Below the pieces are notes generated by a model that saw only the letters and a list, made by a program, of their open reading frames with translations, was not told the DNA's origin and ran no database searches. Below, piece by piece: positions 27,715-36,980 of a stretch of DNA of 64,000 bases. The stretch is from Peribacillus simplex NBRC 15720 = DSM 1321 (GTDB lineage: Bacteria > Bacillota > Bacilli > Bacillales > DSM-1321), in NCBI RefSeq assembly GCF_002243645.1, contig NZ_CP017704.1:4234001-4298000 (forward strand), in the 5' to 3' direction. The position numbers were made by a program, and so were the translations under genes. Within the stretch, counting starts at the first letter, position 1; each line of letters begins with the position of its first letter.

Positions 27715-28245
27715 TCAATCGACTAAAATGCCTGCATCCCTCAAAGCACACTCCGCTTCGTCGAGCAGTTCTTCAGATGATGCGCTCAGTGTATGAAGAT
27801 GGATGCCGCTCGTTAGTTCCGATAAAAAAGATGCGTTCGTTGCCGTCACCCTTGAAAGGAATTGCTGGACTTCTTTACGGCTGCTGACCATGATGGAAGC
27901 AGTTAGGTCGCCGTATACGGGGTGCTCGATTTTGACATCCTTCACCGTGATGCCGATATCCACGAGTAAATATAGCTCTTCCTGGGTCCGGGAAGGATCG
28001 TGCTGGCAAGCAATGATCCTTTCCGGCTTTTGAGTGCTCCCCGTTTGTAAGTACAGATAGCCTTGGCTCGTGGCAATGATAGGTTCATTCCGCGCTTTCA
28101 GGAGGGTTATGTCACCAACGATAACCTGCCGGCTTACATTCGTTATCTGCGAAAGCTCGCTGCCTGTTACTGGCTCCGTGCTTTTTTGCAATAAATGTAA
28201 GAGTTTCGTCCGTCTTTCTTCCCCGAGTAATTTCTTTCTTTCCAT
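27715..28245 (-). CDS. niaR: NiaR (YrxA) niacin-responsive repressor
   Basis: Represses NAD de novo synthesis genes when niacin is available. The 176-residue product has an N-terminal winged helix (GSELSQITNVSRQVIVGDIT) and a C-terminal 3H domain whose conserved His residues bind metal/niacin (HDPSRTQEELYL, HPVYGDL, HLHTLSA). ATG 28245 follows AAAGAGGTG by 7 bases; ATG 28251 is closer and less likely. It lies after nifS on the minus strand, next to the nad genes it should control. Confidence 0.93.
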   Translation of the reverse strand: MERKKLLGEERRTKLLHLLQKSTEPVTGSELSQITNVSRQVIVGDITLLKARNEPIIATSQGYLYLQTGSTQKPERIIACQHDPSRTQEELYLLVDIGITVKDVKIEHPVYGDLTASIMVSSRKEVQQFLSRVTATNASFLSELTSGIHLHTLSASSEELLDEAECALRDAGILVD

Positions 28246-28294
28246 AAACATTCACCTCTTTAATTACAATCATTCTAACACAGAATGGACGGTT

Positions 28295-29422
28295 TTATCG
28301 AATGGCAGCTATTCCTTCGATGCAGTCTGCCAACTTCTGAATGTCGTCGGCCGTCGTGTTTTTGCCAAAGGAAAAGCGGACGAATTGATGGGCTTCATCT
28401 TCGCTTTTCCCAATGGCCATCATCGTTTTTGAAGGATCCTGTTTACCGATTTGACAGGCGCTTCCCGTCGAAACAGCGAATCCTTTCTGGTTTAATTCCA
28501 GCATGATGTACTGTCCTTGCAATCCAGCGAAGGTCAGCGCCAGAATGTGAGGCAATTGCTCGTTTTTTGCTTCGATGATTTGAAAATCGATTTTCCTTTC
28601 CGTTAGCCGTTGAATCAATTGCATCCTAAGTGTGGAAATCCTTTTTCGTTCATCTTCCATGATATCCCCCAATTTCTTAGCAGCGGTTACAAAGGAAGCT
28701 ATTCCGGGGACGTCCACTGTTCCTGGTCGGAAACCATATTCATGAGTGATATTCGGTACCGAAGGCTTCAACTGATGGATGGCCGGGAAAATGACGGCCC
28801 CAGTCCCTTTTGGACCATAAACTTTATGACTGGAAATGGATAGTCCATCACATGAGGCAGCAATCTTCCCAAGCGGTAATTTAGCAAATGATTGGACACA
28901 ATCCACATGAAAAAAAGCCTGGTGTTTTCGAACGATTTCACTTATTTGCTCAATGGGTTGAATGACCCCGATTTCCGAATTCACATGCTGGACAATGACC
29001 AAGCATGTTTTCTCCGACATACATTCCTGCAGATGTTCAATATCAACACGGCCATCTTCCAAATGCCGTAAATAAGTAACCTCGAAACCTTCTTGTTCAA
29101 GCTTTGCCACGAAATTGCCAAGTGATGCATGTTCAGTTCGGCTTACAATCAAGTGGTTCTGCCAGGATGGTTTCGAAGCGATGAATGTATCTATGGCAAG
29201 CATGTTGCTTTCTGATCCGCCGCTCGTAAAGATGATTCCTTCCTTTTTTATGTTCAGCATTTCTGCTAGTTGCTGCCGTGACATATCCAATAAACGTGCC
29301 GCTTCAGAGCCAATATCATGCAAACTGCTCGCATTCCCGAAAAACTTCCGGGATGCTTGGCTGAATACGTCGAGAGCCTCCTCATCAATCGGAGTTGTAG
29401 CGGCGTAATCCAAATAAATCAA
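28295..29422 (-). CDS. nifS: NAD-pathway cysteine desulfurase NifS
   Basis: A PLP cysteine desulfurase that, in B. subtilis, supplies sulfur for the NadA iron-sulfur cluster. The 375-residue product shows the aminotransferase V fold, the PLP lysine at about residue 200 (SISSHKVYGPKG) and the active Cys in STGSACQIGK. It diverges from nadB across a 103-base shared regulatory region and is followed by niaR. Confidence 0.93.
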   Translation of the reverse strand: MIYLDYAATTPIDEEALDVFSQASRKFFGNASSLHDIGSEAARLLDMSRQQLAEMLNIKKEGIIFTSGGSESNMLAIDTFIASKPSWQNHLIVSRTEHASLGNFVAKLEQEGFEVTYLRHLEDGRVDIEHLQECMSEKTCLVIVQHVNSEIGVIQPIEQISEIVRKHQAFFHVDCVQSFAKLPLGKIAASCDGLSISSHKVYGPKGTGAVIFPAIHQLKPSVPNITHEYGFRPGTVDVPGIASFVTAAKKLGDIMEDERKRISTLRMQLIQRLTERKIDFQIIEAKNEQLPHILALTFAGLQGQYIMLELNQKGFAVSTGSACQIGKQDPSKTMMAIGKSEDEAHQFVRFSFGKNTTADDIQKLADCIEGIAAIR

Positions 29423-29488
29423 GAAATCACTTCCATCCTTTAAACTTAAAAAACTCTTGATTATAGTTTAATAATATGTAAATATAGT

Positions 29489-29504
29489 TGTCAAGACACC
29501 TGTC
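29489..29504. promoter_or_regulatory. Candidate NiaR operator between nifS and nadB
   Basis: TGTCAAGACACCTGTC contains three alternating half-sites (TGTC, GACA, TGTC) spaced by two bases. It lies 22 bases before the nadB start, where a repressor could block nadB and affect divergent nifS. NiaR is encoded next door. The match to the true NiaR box is from memory. Confidence 0.55.
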
Positions 29505-29525
29505 ATAAACAGGAGGAATGAAAAA

Positions 29526-31109
29526 ATGGTAAAAGCGGAAATCATCGTGATAGGCAGCGGGATTGCTGCCTTGAAAACGGCATTGGAAGCAAGTGAACAT
29601 AAGCATGTGATACTCATCACAAAATCAAATATCCGTCATGGTAATTCTTATTTAGCTCAGGGCGGGATTGCTGCTGCAATATCTGATCGTGACAGAGTAT
29701 CTTTACATAAAAAAGATACGCTGGCGGCTGGTCAGCGATATAACAAGGTGAAGGCAGTGGAAAAACTCGTCGAAGAGGCACCTTCGGTTATAGCTGAACT
29801 TATTGAATCGGGTATGCGATTTGACCATGATCATGACGGAACTCTATTACTTGGCATGGAGGGCGCCCACAGTGAACGAAGAATCCTTCATAGTCACGGG
29901 GATGCTACAGGAAAGTACATCATGGAACATCTTATAGGGTGCTTGAAAAAATCATCGATTACTGTAATGGAGAATGTTGCTGCAGTGGAGTTGATCATCG
30001 GGAAAGATGATTCTTGCATAGGCGTCAACACACTTGATAAGGCAGGGGAACTTGTTACCTATCATGCTGAACAGACGGTTTTGGCGACAGGCGGCTGTGG
30101 TTCCCTATACCATTTCACTTCAAATTCACAAACGGTTTCAGGTGATGGAATCGCACTTGCATTCAAGGCCGGTGCAAAAGTTCGTGACATGGAATTCATA
30201 CAGTTCCATCCGACCCTGCTTTTTGTAAATGGCAAAGCGAAAGGGCTGGTCTCAGAAGCTGTTCGCGGGGATGGTGCGAGATTAGTGACGGAAATGGGAA
30301 GGCCGATCATGGAGGATGTCCATAGCTTGAAAGATCTAGCACCAAGGCATATTGTTGCACAGACGATTTTTTCTTATTTGCAGCGCGGTGAAAAGGTATT
30401 TTTGGATATTTCGATGATTAAGGATTTTAAAAATCGTTTTCCGACAGTGAGCTCATTATGTGAAAAAAGCGGGCTGGACCTTCAATTGGGAAAAATTCCC
30501 GTTGCACCTGGAAACCATTTTCTAATGGGAGGGATTGAAGTGGATGAATCGGGGCAAACCTCTGTCCCATCTTTGTATGCAGTTGGTGAAGTGGCATGCA
30601 CGGGTGTACACGGTGCGAACCGATTGGCAAGCAACTCCCTTCTCGAAGGGCTGGTTTTTGGAAATACGCTTGGCCGTTTGCTTGCTAAAGTGCCGGCAAG
30701 GTCGATACCGGAAGAAAAAGAGCAGTCCAAGAGTTCCAGTCAATTTTCCTTTTTACCTGATCTCACGACATTGCAGGAAAAATTAATGAATGAAGCGGGA
30801 ATCGTTCGAAATGAAGCGGGTTTAACTCGACTGAAGGATTATCTTGAGACATTCAATATCGAAAAATTGCTGCATATGGAAGTAACGGCATTACCGATAC
30901 AAGAAATAACGAAAATCAATGCCATAATCGTGGCGTGGCTGATTGCCGAATCCGCATTGACCAGAACGGAAAGCAGGGGCGGTCATTTCCGCAGTGACCA
31001 TCCAAGCGAAAATGACGCCCAATGGCTTGAAAATTCGGTTATCCTTGCTTGCACGGATGTGAAAAACCGAGTGAAAGGGAGACGACTATATGAATATATT
31101 GAAGCTTAA
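29526..31109 (+). CDS. nadB: L-aspartate oxidase
   Basis: Flavoenzyme that oxidises L-aspartate to iminoaspartate, the first step of NAD de novo synthesis. The 527-residue product has the FAD motif VIGSGIAALKTALEA, the quinolinate-pathway flavoprotein segments RHGNSYLAQGGIAAA and HGANRLASNSLLEG, and a helical C-terminal domain. CAGGAGGAA lies before ATG 29526. It overlaps nadC by 20 bases in a nadB-nadC-nadA unit. Confidence 0.96.
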   Translation: MVKAEIIVIGSGIAALKTALEASEHKHVILITKSNIRHGNSYLAQGGIAAAISDRDRVSLHKKDTLAAGQRYNKVKAVEKLVEEAPSVIAELIESGMRFDHDHDGTLLLGMEGAHSERRILHSHGDATGKYIMEHLIGCLKKSSITVMENVAAVELIIGKDDSCIGVNTLDKAGELVTYHAEQTVLATGGCGSLYHFTSNSQTVSGDGIALAFKAGAKVRDMEFIQFHPTLLFVNGKAKGLVSEAVRGDGARLVTEMGRPIMEDVHSLKDLAPRHIVAQTIFSYLQRGEKVFLDISMIKDFKNRFPTVSSLCEKSGLDLQLGKIPVAPGNHFLMGGIEVDESGQTSVPSLYAVGEVACTGVHGANRLASNSLLEGLVFGNTLGRLLAKVPARSIPEEKEQSKSSSQFSFLPDLTTLQEKLMNEAGIVRNEAGLTRLKDYLETFNIEKLLHMEVTALPIQEITKINAIIVAWLIAESALTRTESRGGHFRSDHPSENDAQWLENSVILACTDVKNRVKGRRLYEYIEA

Positions 31110-31941
31110 GCAGATGCTGCAACAATTTTTAATGGAAGATATAGGGGAATGCGATGTAACGAGTGATACGATTTTTGATCAAGGTGAACAAGGAACTTTG
31201 ACTTTCATCGCAAAAGAAGGCGGGGTCTTTAGTGGAGGGGACGTCATCAAGACGGGATTTGCATTGTTGGATGAGCAAATCGAGGTTTTCCTTTTTGTTC
31301 AAGATGGCGAAGTTTTTGCAGAAGGACAGCAGCTTGCAAAAATGACCGGCGATATGGCCTCTCTTTTAAAAGGGGAACGGGTTGTTTTGAATTTAGTGCA
31401 GCGTATGTCCGGCATCGCCACGCAGGCTCATAAAGCTGCCATGATTTTAGCGGGGACGAAGACGAGAGCTTGTGATACGAGGAAAACTACACCAGGCCTG
31501 CGGATGCTTGAAAAATATGCGGTCCGTTCCGGCGGGGCATTCAATCACCGATATGGTCTGTATGATGCAGTCATGATAAAGGACAACCATATTTCTTTCG
31601 CTGGGTCCATAACGAAAGCGGTTCAAACGGTAAAATCCAAACTGGGACATACCACTAAAGTGGAAGTGGAAACGGAATCAATACAACAGGTGCTTGAAGC
31701 AGTGGAAGCCGGTGCAGATATCATCATGTTCGATAACCGGAGCCCCGAAGAAATCAAGCAACTGATTAAACTGGTTCCCGCCCACATCATAACTGAAGCT
31801 TCTGGAGGGATCCATTTAGGAAATCTAGCCTCATATCGGGAAACAGGGGTAGATTATATTTCGTTGGGCAGCTTGACGCACAGTGTCAGGGCACTTGATA
31901 TTAGCGCGAAGGTCAAAGAACGTGAGGGGATAATGAAATGA
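31090..31941 (+). CDS. nadC: Nicotinate-nucleotide pyrophosphorylase (carboxylating)
   Basis: Quinolinate phosphoribosyltransferase, which makes nicotinate mononucleotide from quinolinate and PRPP. The 283-residue product has [18 protein letters not shown] (substrate-binding Arg/Lys), [15 protein letters not shown] and a C-terminal barrel with [10 protein letters not shown]. The start lies inside nadB, and the stop overlaps the nadA ATG, indicating coupling. Confidence 0.96.
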   Translation: MNILKLKQMLQQFLMEDIGECDVTSDTIFDQGEQGTLTFIAKEGGVFSGGDVIKTGFALLDEQIEVFLFVQDGEVFAEGQQLAKMTGDMASLLKGERVVLNLVQRMSGIATQAHKAAMILAGTKTRACDTRKTTPGLRMLEKYAVRSGGAFNHRYGLYDAVMIKDNHISFAGSITKAVQTVKSKLGHTTKVEVETESIQQVLEAVEAGADIIMFDNRSPEEIKQLIKLVPAHIITEASGGIHLGNLASYRETGVDYISLGSLTHSVRALDISAKVKEREGIMK

Positions 31942-33044
31942 ACATATTGGAGATGGCTAGTACAGCAGGAAATGCATTGCCTGAAAAGTATAAAACGATG
32001 ACAAAGGAAGATATGGAGAATCGGGTCCATGACATCAAGAAACGACTGGGGAACCGTCTTTATATCCCAGGTCATCATTATCAACGGGAGGAAGTCATTC
32101 AATTTTCGGATTCAACGGGAGATTCACTTCAATTGGCTCAGCTTTCCGCGCAAAATCGCGAAGCGGATTATATCGTGTTTTGTGGCGTGCATTTCATGGC
32201 TGAAACAGCCGATATTCTGACGGAAGAAGGGCAGACGGTTATCCTTCCTGACATGCGTGCAGGCTGTTCCATGGCAGATATGGCGGATATTGAACAAACG
32301 GAACGGGCGTGGACAAAGCTTCAGGATGTATTTGGCGATACGATCCTACCGCTTACTTATGTTAATTCGACCGCGGCCATCAAAGCTTTTGTAGGGAAAA
32401 ATGGCGGGGCGACCGTGACGTCTTCCAATGCACAAGGGATGGTCTCGTGGGCCCTCTCGCAAAAAGAAAGGATTCTTTTTCTTCCCGATCAGCATCTTGG
32501 GAGGAATACAGCCTTTGACCTTGGAATTCCATTGAATGAAATGGCTGTCTGGGATCCGCATAATGATGAATTGATCTATGAAGGGGAACTTGATGATCTG
32601 AAGGTACTTCTTTGGAAAGGACATTGTTCGGTCCATGAAAATTTCACTACGGCGAATATTGAAACGCTTCGAGCGGAGCAGCCAGAAATGAATATCATCG
32701 TTCATCCCGAATGTCGCCGTGAGGTAGTCGCACTGTCAGATTATGCGGGTTCGACATCGTACATCATAAATATGATCGAAAGAGCCGAACCAGGTAGTTC
32801 TTGGGCAATCGGCACGGAAATGAACCTTGTCAAGCGACTTATTGCCAATAATCCTGATAAGAACATCATCTCGTTAAATCCGAATATGTGTCCATGTCTT
32901 ACAATGAACCGGATTGATCTGCCTCACCTGCTGTGGGCGCTTGAATCCATTGAAGAAGGTATAATCATCAATCCGATAAAAGTGGAGAAGGGCATTGCGG
33001 ATAATGCCATCCTAGCTTTAAACAGAATGCTGGAACGCGTTTGA
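31938..33044 (+). CDS. nadA: Quinolinate synthase
   Basis: A [4Fe-4S] enzyme that condenses iminoaspartate with dihydroxyacetone phosphate to quinolinate. The 368-residue product has cysteines in [18 protein letters not shown] and [10 protein letters not shown] as cluster ligands and [11 protein letters not shown] near the N-terminus. The ATG overlaps the nadC stop (ATGA). A strong terminator follows. Confidence 0.96.
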   Translation: MNILEMASTAGNALPEKYKTMTKEDMENRVHDIKKRLGNRLYIPGHHYQREEVIQFSDSTGDSLQLAQLSAQNREADYIVFCGVHFMAETADILTEEGQTVILPDMRAGCSMADMADIEQTERAWTKLQDVFGDTILPLTYVNSTAAIKAFVGKNGGATVTSSNAQGMVSWALSQKERILFLPDQHLGRNTAFDLGIPLNEMAVWDPHNDELIYEGELDDLKVLLWKGHCSVHENFTTANIETLRAEQPEMNIIVHPECRREVVALSDYAGSTSYIINMIERAEPGSSWAIGTEMNLVKRLIANNPDKNIISLNPNMCPCLTMNRIDLPHLLWALESIEEGIIINPIKVEKGIADNAILALNRMLERV

Positions 33045-33086
33045 GTAAGTGCCTTCCATCTTAAAAAGACTTTGGGATCATAAGAA

Positions 33087-33117
33087 AAAGGGGGGCAAGG
33101 CCCCCCCTTTTTTTTTA
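33087..33117 (+). terminator. Terminator after nadBCA
   Basis: GGGGGGC and CCCCCC pair around an AAGG loop, followed by a nine-T run. Confidence 0.92.
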
Positions 33118-33141
33118 TGTAATCGAAACAGGTAAGAACTT

Positions 33142-33987
33142 TTAAAGGTTATTCGCTTTAAAAGTATTGCCTTCATTCATATCTCCGGATTTAAATCCTT
33201 TATTGAACCACCGTTTCCTCTGTTCGGATGTACCGTGCGTGAAGCTGTCTGGCACCACGTACCCCTGTGCCTTTTCTTGGATACGGTCATCCCCCACACC
33301 ACTTGCTGCATTCAAGGCCTCCTCAAGATCACCTTTTTCAAGCAAATTCTCTCCTTGGACATGATGTGCCCAAACTCCAGCCAAATAATCGGCCTGTAAT
33401 TCAAGACGGACAGAGTACCTATTATATTCGGTCTCGCTGACCTTTGAACGATCGGGCATTTCCTTTTCCGTTGTCCCTATAAGTGTCTGAACGTGATGTC
33501 CGACTTCGTGGGCAATGACATAGGCCATGGCGAAATCTCCGGGTGCCTGGAATTCTTGCTTCAACTCTTGATAAAAGCTGAGATCAATATATAGTTTCAT
33601 GTCACCCGGACAATAAAATGGCCCTACTGAAGAAGCTGCCATCCCGCAAGCAGATTCGACACTACCTGAATACAAGACAAGGGTCGGTTCCTTATATTCC
33701 ATGCCATTTTTACGGAACTCTTCTGTCCAGACCTGCTCCGTTTCTGCAAGGACGACAGATACGAACTGCGCAAGTTCCTTCTCTTCATCAGTTTCGACAT
33801 AAGTGCTGCCATTGTTAGATTCAGTAGAATTCAAGCTGCCTAGCAATTCGCTTGGATTACCGCCAAGGAGCGTCACGATCAATACGATTACCAATCCGAC
33901 CCCTCCGCCGATTCCGGCCATGCCTTTTCCGCTCATGCCTCTTTTGTCCTCGACATTCGAGCTGCCCTGTCTACCTTTCCATTTCAT
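33142..33987 (-). CDS. YpfJ-type neutral zinc metallopeptidase
   Basis: The 281-residue product belongs to the putative neutral zinc metallopeptidase family (YpfJ/KPN_02809 type). It has a short basic N-terminus, a membrane helix (about residues 22-43, GLVIVLIVTLLGG), and the zinc site HEVGHH with the downstream LELQADYLAGVWAH glutamate. Substrate unknown; an external location is inferred. ATG 33987 has GGGAGGA at 7-8 bases; the longer frame to 34086 has no ribosome site. It ends close to the nadA terminator. Confidence 0.88.
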   Translation of the reverse strand: MKWKGRQGSSNVEDKRGMSGKGMAGIGGGVGLVIVLIVTLLGGNPSELLGSLNSTESNNGSTYVETDEEKELAQFVSVVLAETEQVWTEEFRKNGMEYKEPTLVLYSGSVESACGMAASSVGPFYCPGDMKLYIDLSFYQELKQEFQAPGDFAMAYVIAHEVGHHVQTLIGTTEKEMPDRSKVSETEYNRYSVRLELQADYLAGVWAHHVQGENLLEKGDLEEALNAASGVGDDRIQEKAQGYVVPDSFTHGTSEQRKRWFNKGFKSGDMNEGNTFKANNL

Positions 33988-34106
33988 TATTATTCCTCCC
34001 AGGATATAAGATAAGTACCTGAAGACAAGCCTTAGGTCATTTACTTTCTTATACCCGGATTTCCCTTGATTTAGACAGAGCATCATACATGATGGCTTAC
34101 TAACCT

Positions 34107-34182
34107 AAAAACCATTGCTTCTTTTTATTAGATGAATGCAATGGTTTTAGTTATATAGATGAAATCCAAAGTGGTGGATTTC
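34107..34182. repeat. Two adjacent perfect hairpins upstream of safA
   Basis: AAAACCATTGC (34108-34118) pairs with GCAATGGTTTT (34138-34148); GAAATCCA (34161-34168) pairs with TGGATTTC (34175-34182). They lie in the 374-base divergent gap between the zinc peptidase and safA, where no gene needs a terminator. The remaining gap is AT-rich and contains a CATAGAAT sigma-E-like -10 box at 34322 before safA. Confidence 0.55.
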
Positions 34183-34361
34183 CTTATTAGAGAGATATCA
34201 AATCATTTATTTCCTCTCCAAAAAGTACTTTCCATTTCCCTAAATCATTGATCCAATCATAAAAGTCATTTTTCACGCATAAGTTTTCATGATAAAAATA
34301 ATAGCAATTCACCCACTGCTTCATAGAATATATGGACATATGCACAGGAGGGGTTAACAGC

Positions 34362-36980
34362 GTGAAAATTCATATAGTCCAAAAAGGCGATACACTTTGG
34401 AAACTCGCCAAAAAATACGGCGTCAGTTTTGAAGAACTTAAAAAAGTTAACGCGCAATTGAGCAACCCGGACATGATGATGCCCGGAATGAAAATTAAAA
34501 TACCAGGGACATCCGGAGCAGTAATAAAAGAAACGGGTAAACCAAACGTGAATATTCAGCCGGGAATGAAAGAATCCCAAATTCTACCGTACCAGGCTCA
34601 GCCTGCACCTATGAAAGAGCAACAAGTTATGCAAAAACCGGCTATTAAAGAACAGCCTAAATTTCAACAGCCCGTAAAAGAACAGCCTAAATTTCAACAG
34701 CCGATAAAAGAGCAACCGAAATTTCAACAACCGATAAAAGAACAGCCAATTGTTCAGAAACCAGTCAAAGAGCAGCAGATCGTTCAACAGCCTAAGAAAG
34801 AGCAGCAGATCGTTCAGCCAAAGCCAATCATTAAAGAAAAGCAAATAATCGTTCCAAAAGAAGTGCCGGTGCCCATGCCAGTGATACCGGAAATCGATAT
34901 CAATAATTATTATATGGTCAACATGACCAATATGAGTGTGCAAAAGCCTCCTGCACCACCACCTTTACCAAAGAAAAAAGAAGAACCTGCAGTCACTAAA
35001 AAGAAGAAGAAAAAGCCAGCTGTACAGCCAGCTCAGGAAGATTTTGAGCCGGTGGATGATTGTATCCCGGTAACGCCAATTTTTCCAGGAAGCGGTTATT
35101 GTATTCAGCCGCCACCGTGGGCGCATATGCCCATGCAAGCCCCATATCAAGGCGCTCAAGGGTATCAGGCGGCTCCGGAAACACATGGTTATCAAATGAT
35201 GGAAGAGAGCTCCGGTGTTTGGGGAGAATCTCCTGACATGCAAATGATGGATCAAGGATTCGTCCAAGGGGCGAGCATGAATACACCAAGCCAGCAACAT
35301 TATCCATATCAAGCCTCCGCACCGGTTCCGCACCATTATTATGGAGGGATGAATCAACAAGCTCAAGTAGCAGGTTCATATATGCCACAAGATTTTGAGT
35401 CACCAGACGAATCGCCATCTTCATACAATAACAATAACTATAACTTCCCTCAGCAGTATAACCAGACTGCCGGTGAAGAAGAAGAAGATTGCGGCTGTAA
35501 TAAGGGATTACTTGGAACTTATGGGCCGGAAGTGAAGGGGCAGTATCAAGGAAACCAAAAAATGGATGCAAATGCACAACACCATCCAGACTATCACCAA
35601 TATCAATATGAAGATGAGTCAGTAGAATCGTATGATGAATTCATGATGATGGGCGGTCAAAACGGAGGCCAGCCAGGCATGATGATGGGCGGCCAAAACG
35701 GAGACTTACCTGGCATGATGATGAGTGGTCAAAACGGAGGTCAGCCGGGCATGATGATGGGCGGTCAAAACGGAGGCCAGCCAGGCATGATGATGGGCGG
35801 CCAAAACGGAGACTTACCTGGCATGATGATGAGCGGTCAAAACGGAGGCCAGCCGGGCATGATGATGGGCGGTCAAAACGGAGGCCAGCCAGGCATGATG
35901 ATGGGCGGCCAAAACGGAGACTTACCTGGCATGATGATGAGCGGTCAAAACGGAGGCCAGCCGGGCATGATGATGGGCGGTCAAAACGGAGGCCAGCCAG
36001 GCATGATGATGGGCGGCCAAAACGGAGGCCAGCCAGGCATGATGATGGGCGGCCAATACGGAGGTCAGCCAGGTATGATGATGGGCGGTCAAAACGGAGG
36101 CCAGCCAGGTATGATGATGGGCGGCCAAAACGGAGGTCAGCCAGGTATGATGGGTGGCCAAAACGGAGGCCAGCCAGGCATGATGATGGGCGGCCAAAAC
36201 GGAGGCCAGCCAGGTATGATGATGGGCGGTCAAAACGGAGGCCAGCCAGGGATGATGGGCGGCCAAAACGGAGGCCAGCCAGGTATGATGATGGGTGGCC
36301 AAAACGGAGGCCAGCCAGGCATGATGATGGGCGGCCAAAACGGAGGCCAGCCAGGTATGATGATGGGCGGTCAAAACGGAGGTCAGCCAGGTATGATGGG
36401 CGGCCAAAACGGAGGCCAGCCAGGCATGATGATGGGCGGCCAAAACGGAGGCCATCCAGGTATGATGATGGGCGGTCAAAACGGAGGTCAGCCAGGTATG
36501 ATGGGCGGCCAAAACGGAGGCCAGCCAGGCATGATGATGGGCGGCCAAAACGGAGGTCAGCCAGGTATGATGATGGGCGGCCAAAACGGAGGCCAGCCAG
36601 GTATGATGATGGGCGGTCAAAACGGAGGTCAGCCAGGGATGATGGGCGGCCAAAACGGAGGTCAGCCAGGGATGATGGGCGGCCAAAACGGTGGTCAGCC
36701 AGGTATGATGATGGGTGGTCAAAACGGAGGCCTACCAAGCATAAAGGAGATTCAAATAGGAGGTCCTCCAGGCATGATGGGCGGTCAAAATGGAGGCCAG
36801 CCACGGATGATGCCGGGACAGTTTGGTGGTCAGCCGTGGATGATGCCGGAACAGTTTGGTGGTCAGCCGGAAGCTATGTTACCAGGACAAATGGGAGGCC
36901 AGCCAGGCCAATTCGGGGGCGTACGTGCGCCTGAAACATTTGGGATACCGACATATGCAGATGAAAGCAATGACTACTAA
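34362..36980 (+). CDS. safA: SafA/ExsA coat assembly protein with expanded repeats
   Basis: SafA (ExsA in B. cereus) localises at the cortex-coat interface and recruits inner-coat proteins; SpoVID binds it. The 872-residue product, far longer than B. subtilis SafA (387), has an N-terminal LysM domain (KIHIVQKGDTLWKLAKKYGV), then KEQPKFQQP-type repeats, a Pro/Lys stretch, a Tyr/Gln/His-rich middle, and about 32 tandem copies of GMM(M)GGQNGGQP (about residues 427-800). The end has degenerate QFGGQP units. GTG 34362 follows AGGAGGGG by 8 bases. The repeat DNA is likely to vary in copy number between strains. Confidence 0.9.
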   Translation: MKIHIVQKGDTLWKLAKKYGVSFEELKKVNAQLSNPDMMMPGMKIKIPGTSGAVIKETGKPNVNIQPGMKESQILPYQAQPAPMKEQQVMQKPAIKEQPKFQQPVKEQPKFQQPIKEQPKFQQPIKEQPIVQKPVKEQQIVQQPKKEQQIVQPKPIIKEKQIIVPKEVPVPMPVIPEIDINNYYMVNMTNMSVQKPPAPPPLPKKKEEPAVTKKKKKKPAVQPAQEDFEPVDDCIPVTPIFPGSGYCIQPPPWAHMPMQAPYQGAQGYQAAPETHGYQMMEESSGVWGESPDMQMMDQGFVQGASMNTPSQQHYPYQASAPVPHHYYGGMNQQAQVAGSYMPQDFESPDESPSSYNNNNYNFPQQYNQTAGEEEEDCGCNKGLLGTYGPEVKGQYQGNQKMDANAQHHPDYHQYQYEDESVESYDEFMMMGGQNGGQPGMMMGGQNGDLPGMMMSGQNGGQPGMMMGGQNGGQPGMMMGGQNGDLPGMMMSGQNGGQPGMMMGGQNGGQPGMMMGGQNGDLPGMMMSGQNGGQPGMMMGGQNGGQPGMMMGGQNGGQPGMMMGGQYGGQPGMMMGGQNGGQPGMMMGGQNGGQPGMMGGQNGGQPGMMMGGQNGGQPGMMMGGQNGGQPGMMGGQNGGQPGMMMGGQNGGQPGMMMGGQNGGQPGMMMGGQNGGQPGMMGGQNGGQPGMMMGGQNGGHPGMMMGGQNGGQPGMMGGQNGGQPGMMMGGQNGGQPGMMMGGQNGGQPGMMMGGQNGGQPGMMGGQNGGQPGMMGGQNGGQPGMMMGGQNGGLPSIKEIQIGGPPGMMGGQNGGQPRMMPGQFGGQPWMMPEQFGGQPEAMLPGQMGGQPGQFGGVRAPETFGIPTYADESNDY
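35644..36800 (+). repeat. Tandem coding repeat array in safA
   Basis: About 32 units of 36 or 33 bases, consensus around GGCGGCCAAAACGGAGGCCA with a variable ATGATG(ATG) linker, encode GMM(M)GGQNGGQP. The first nine units form three copies of a 108-base higher-order repeat (GGQP, then GDLP, then SGQ variants). The 33-base units lose one Met codon, so the length change keeps frame. Very similar bases between units suggest recent expansion or homogenisation. Confidence 0.95.

Noticed and set aside
35641-36804. Long minus-strand ORFs (387 and 266 codons) antisense to the safA repeats
   Set aside because: They arise because the in-frame 33/36-base repeat lacks stops in several frames; no ribosome site and low-complexity product.
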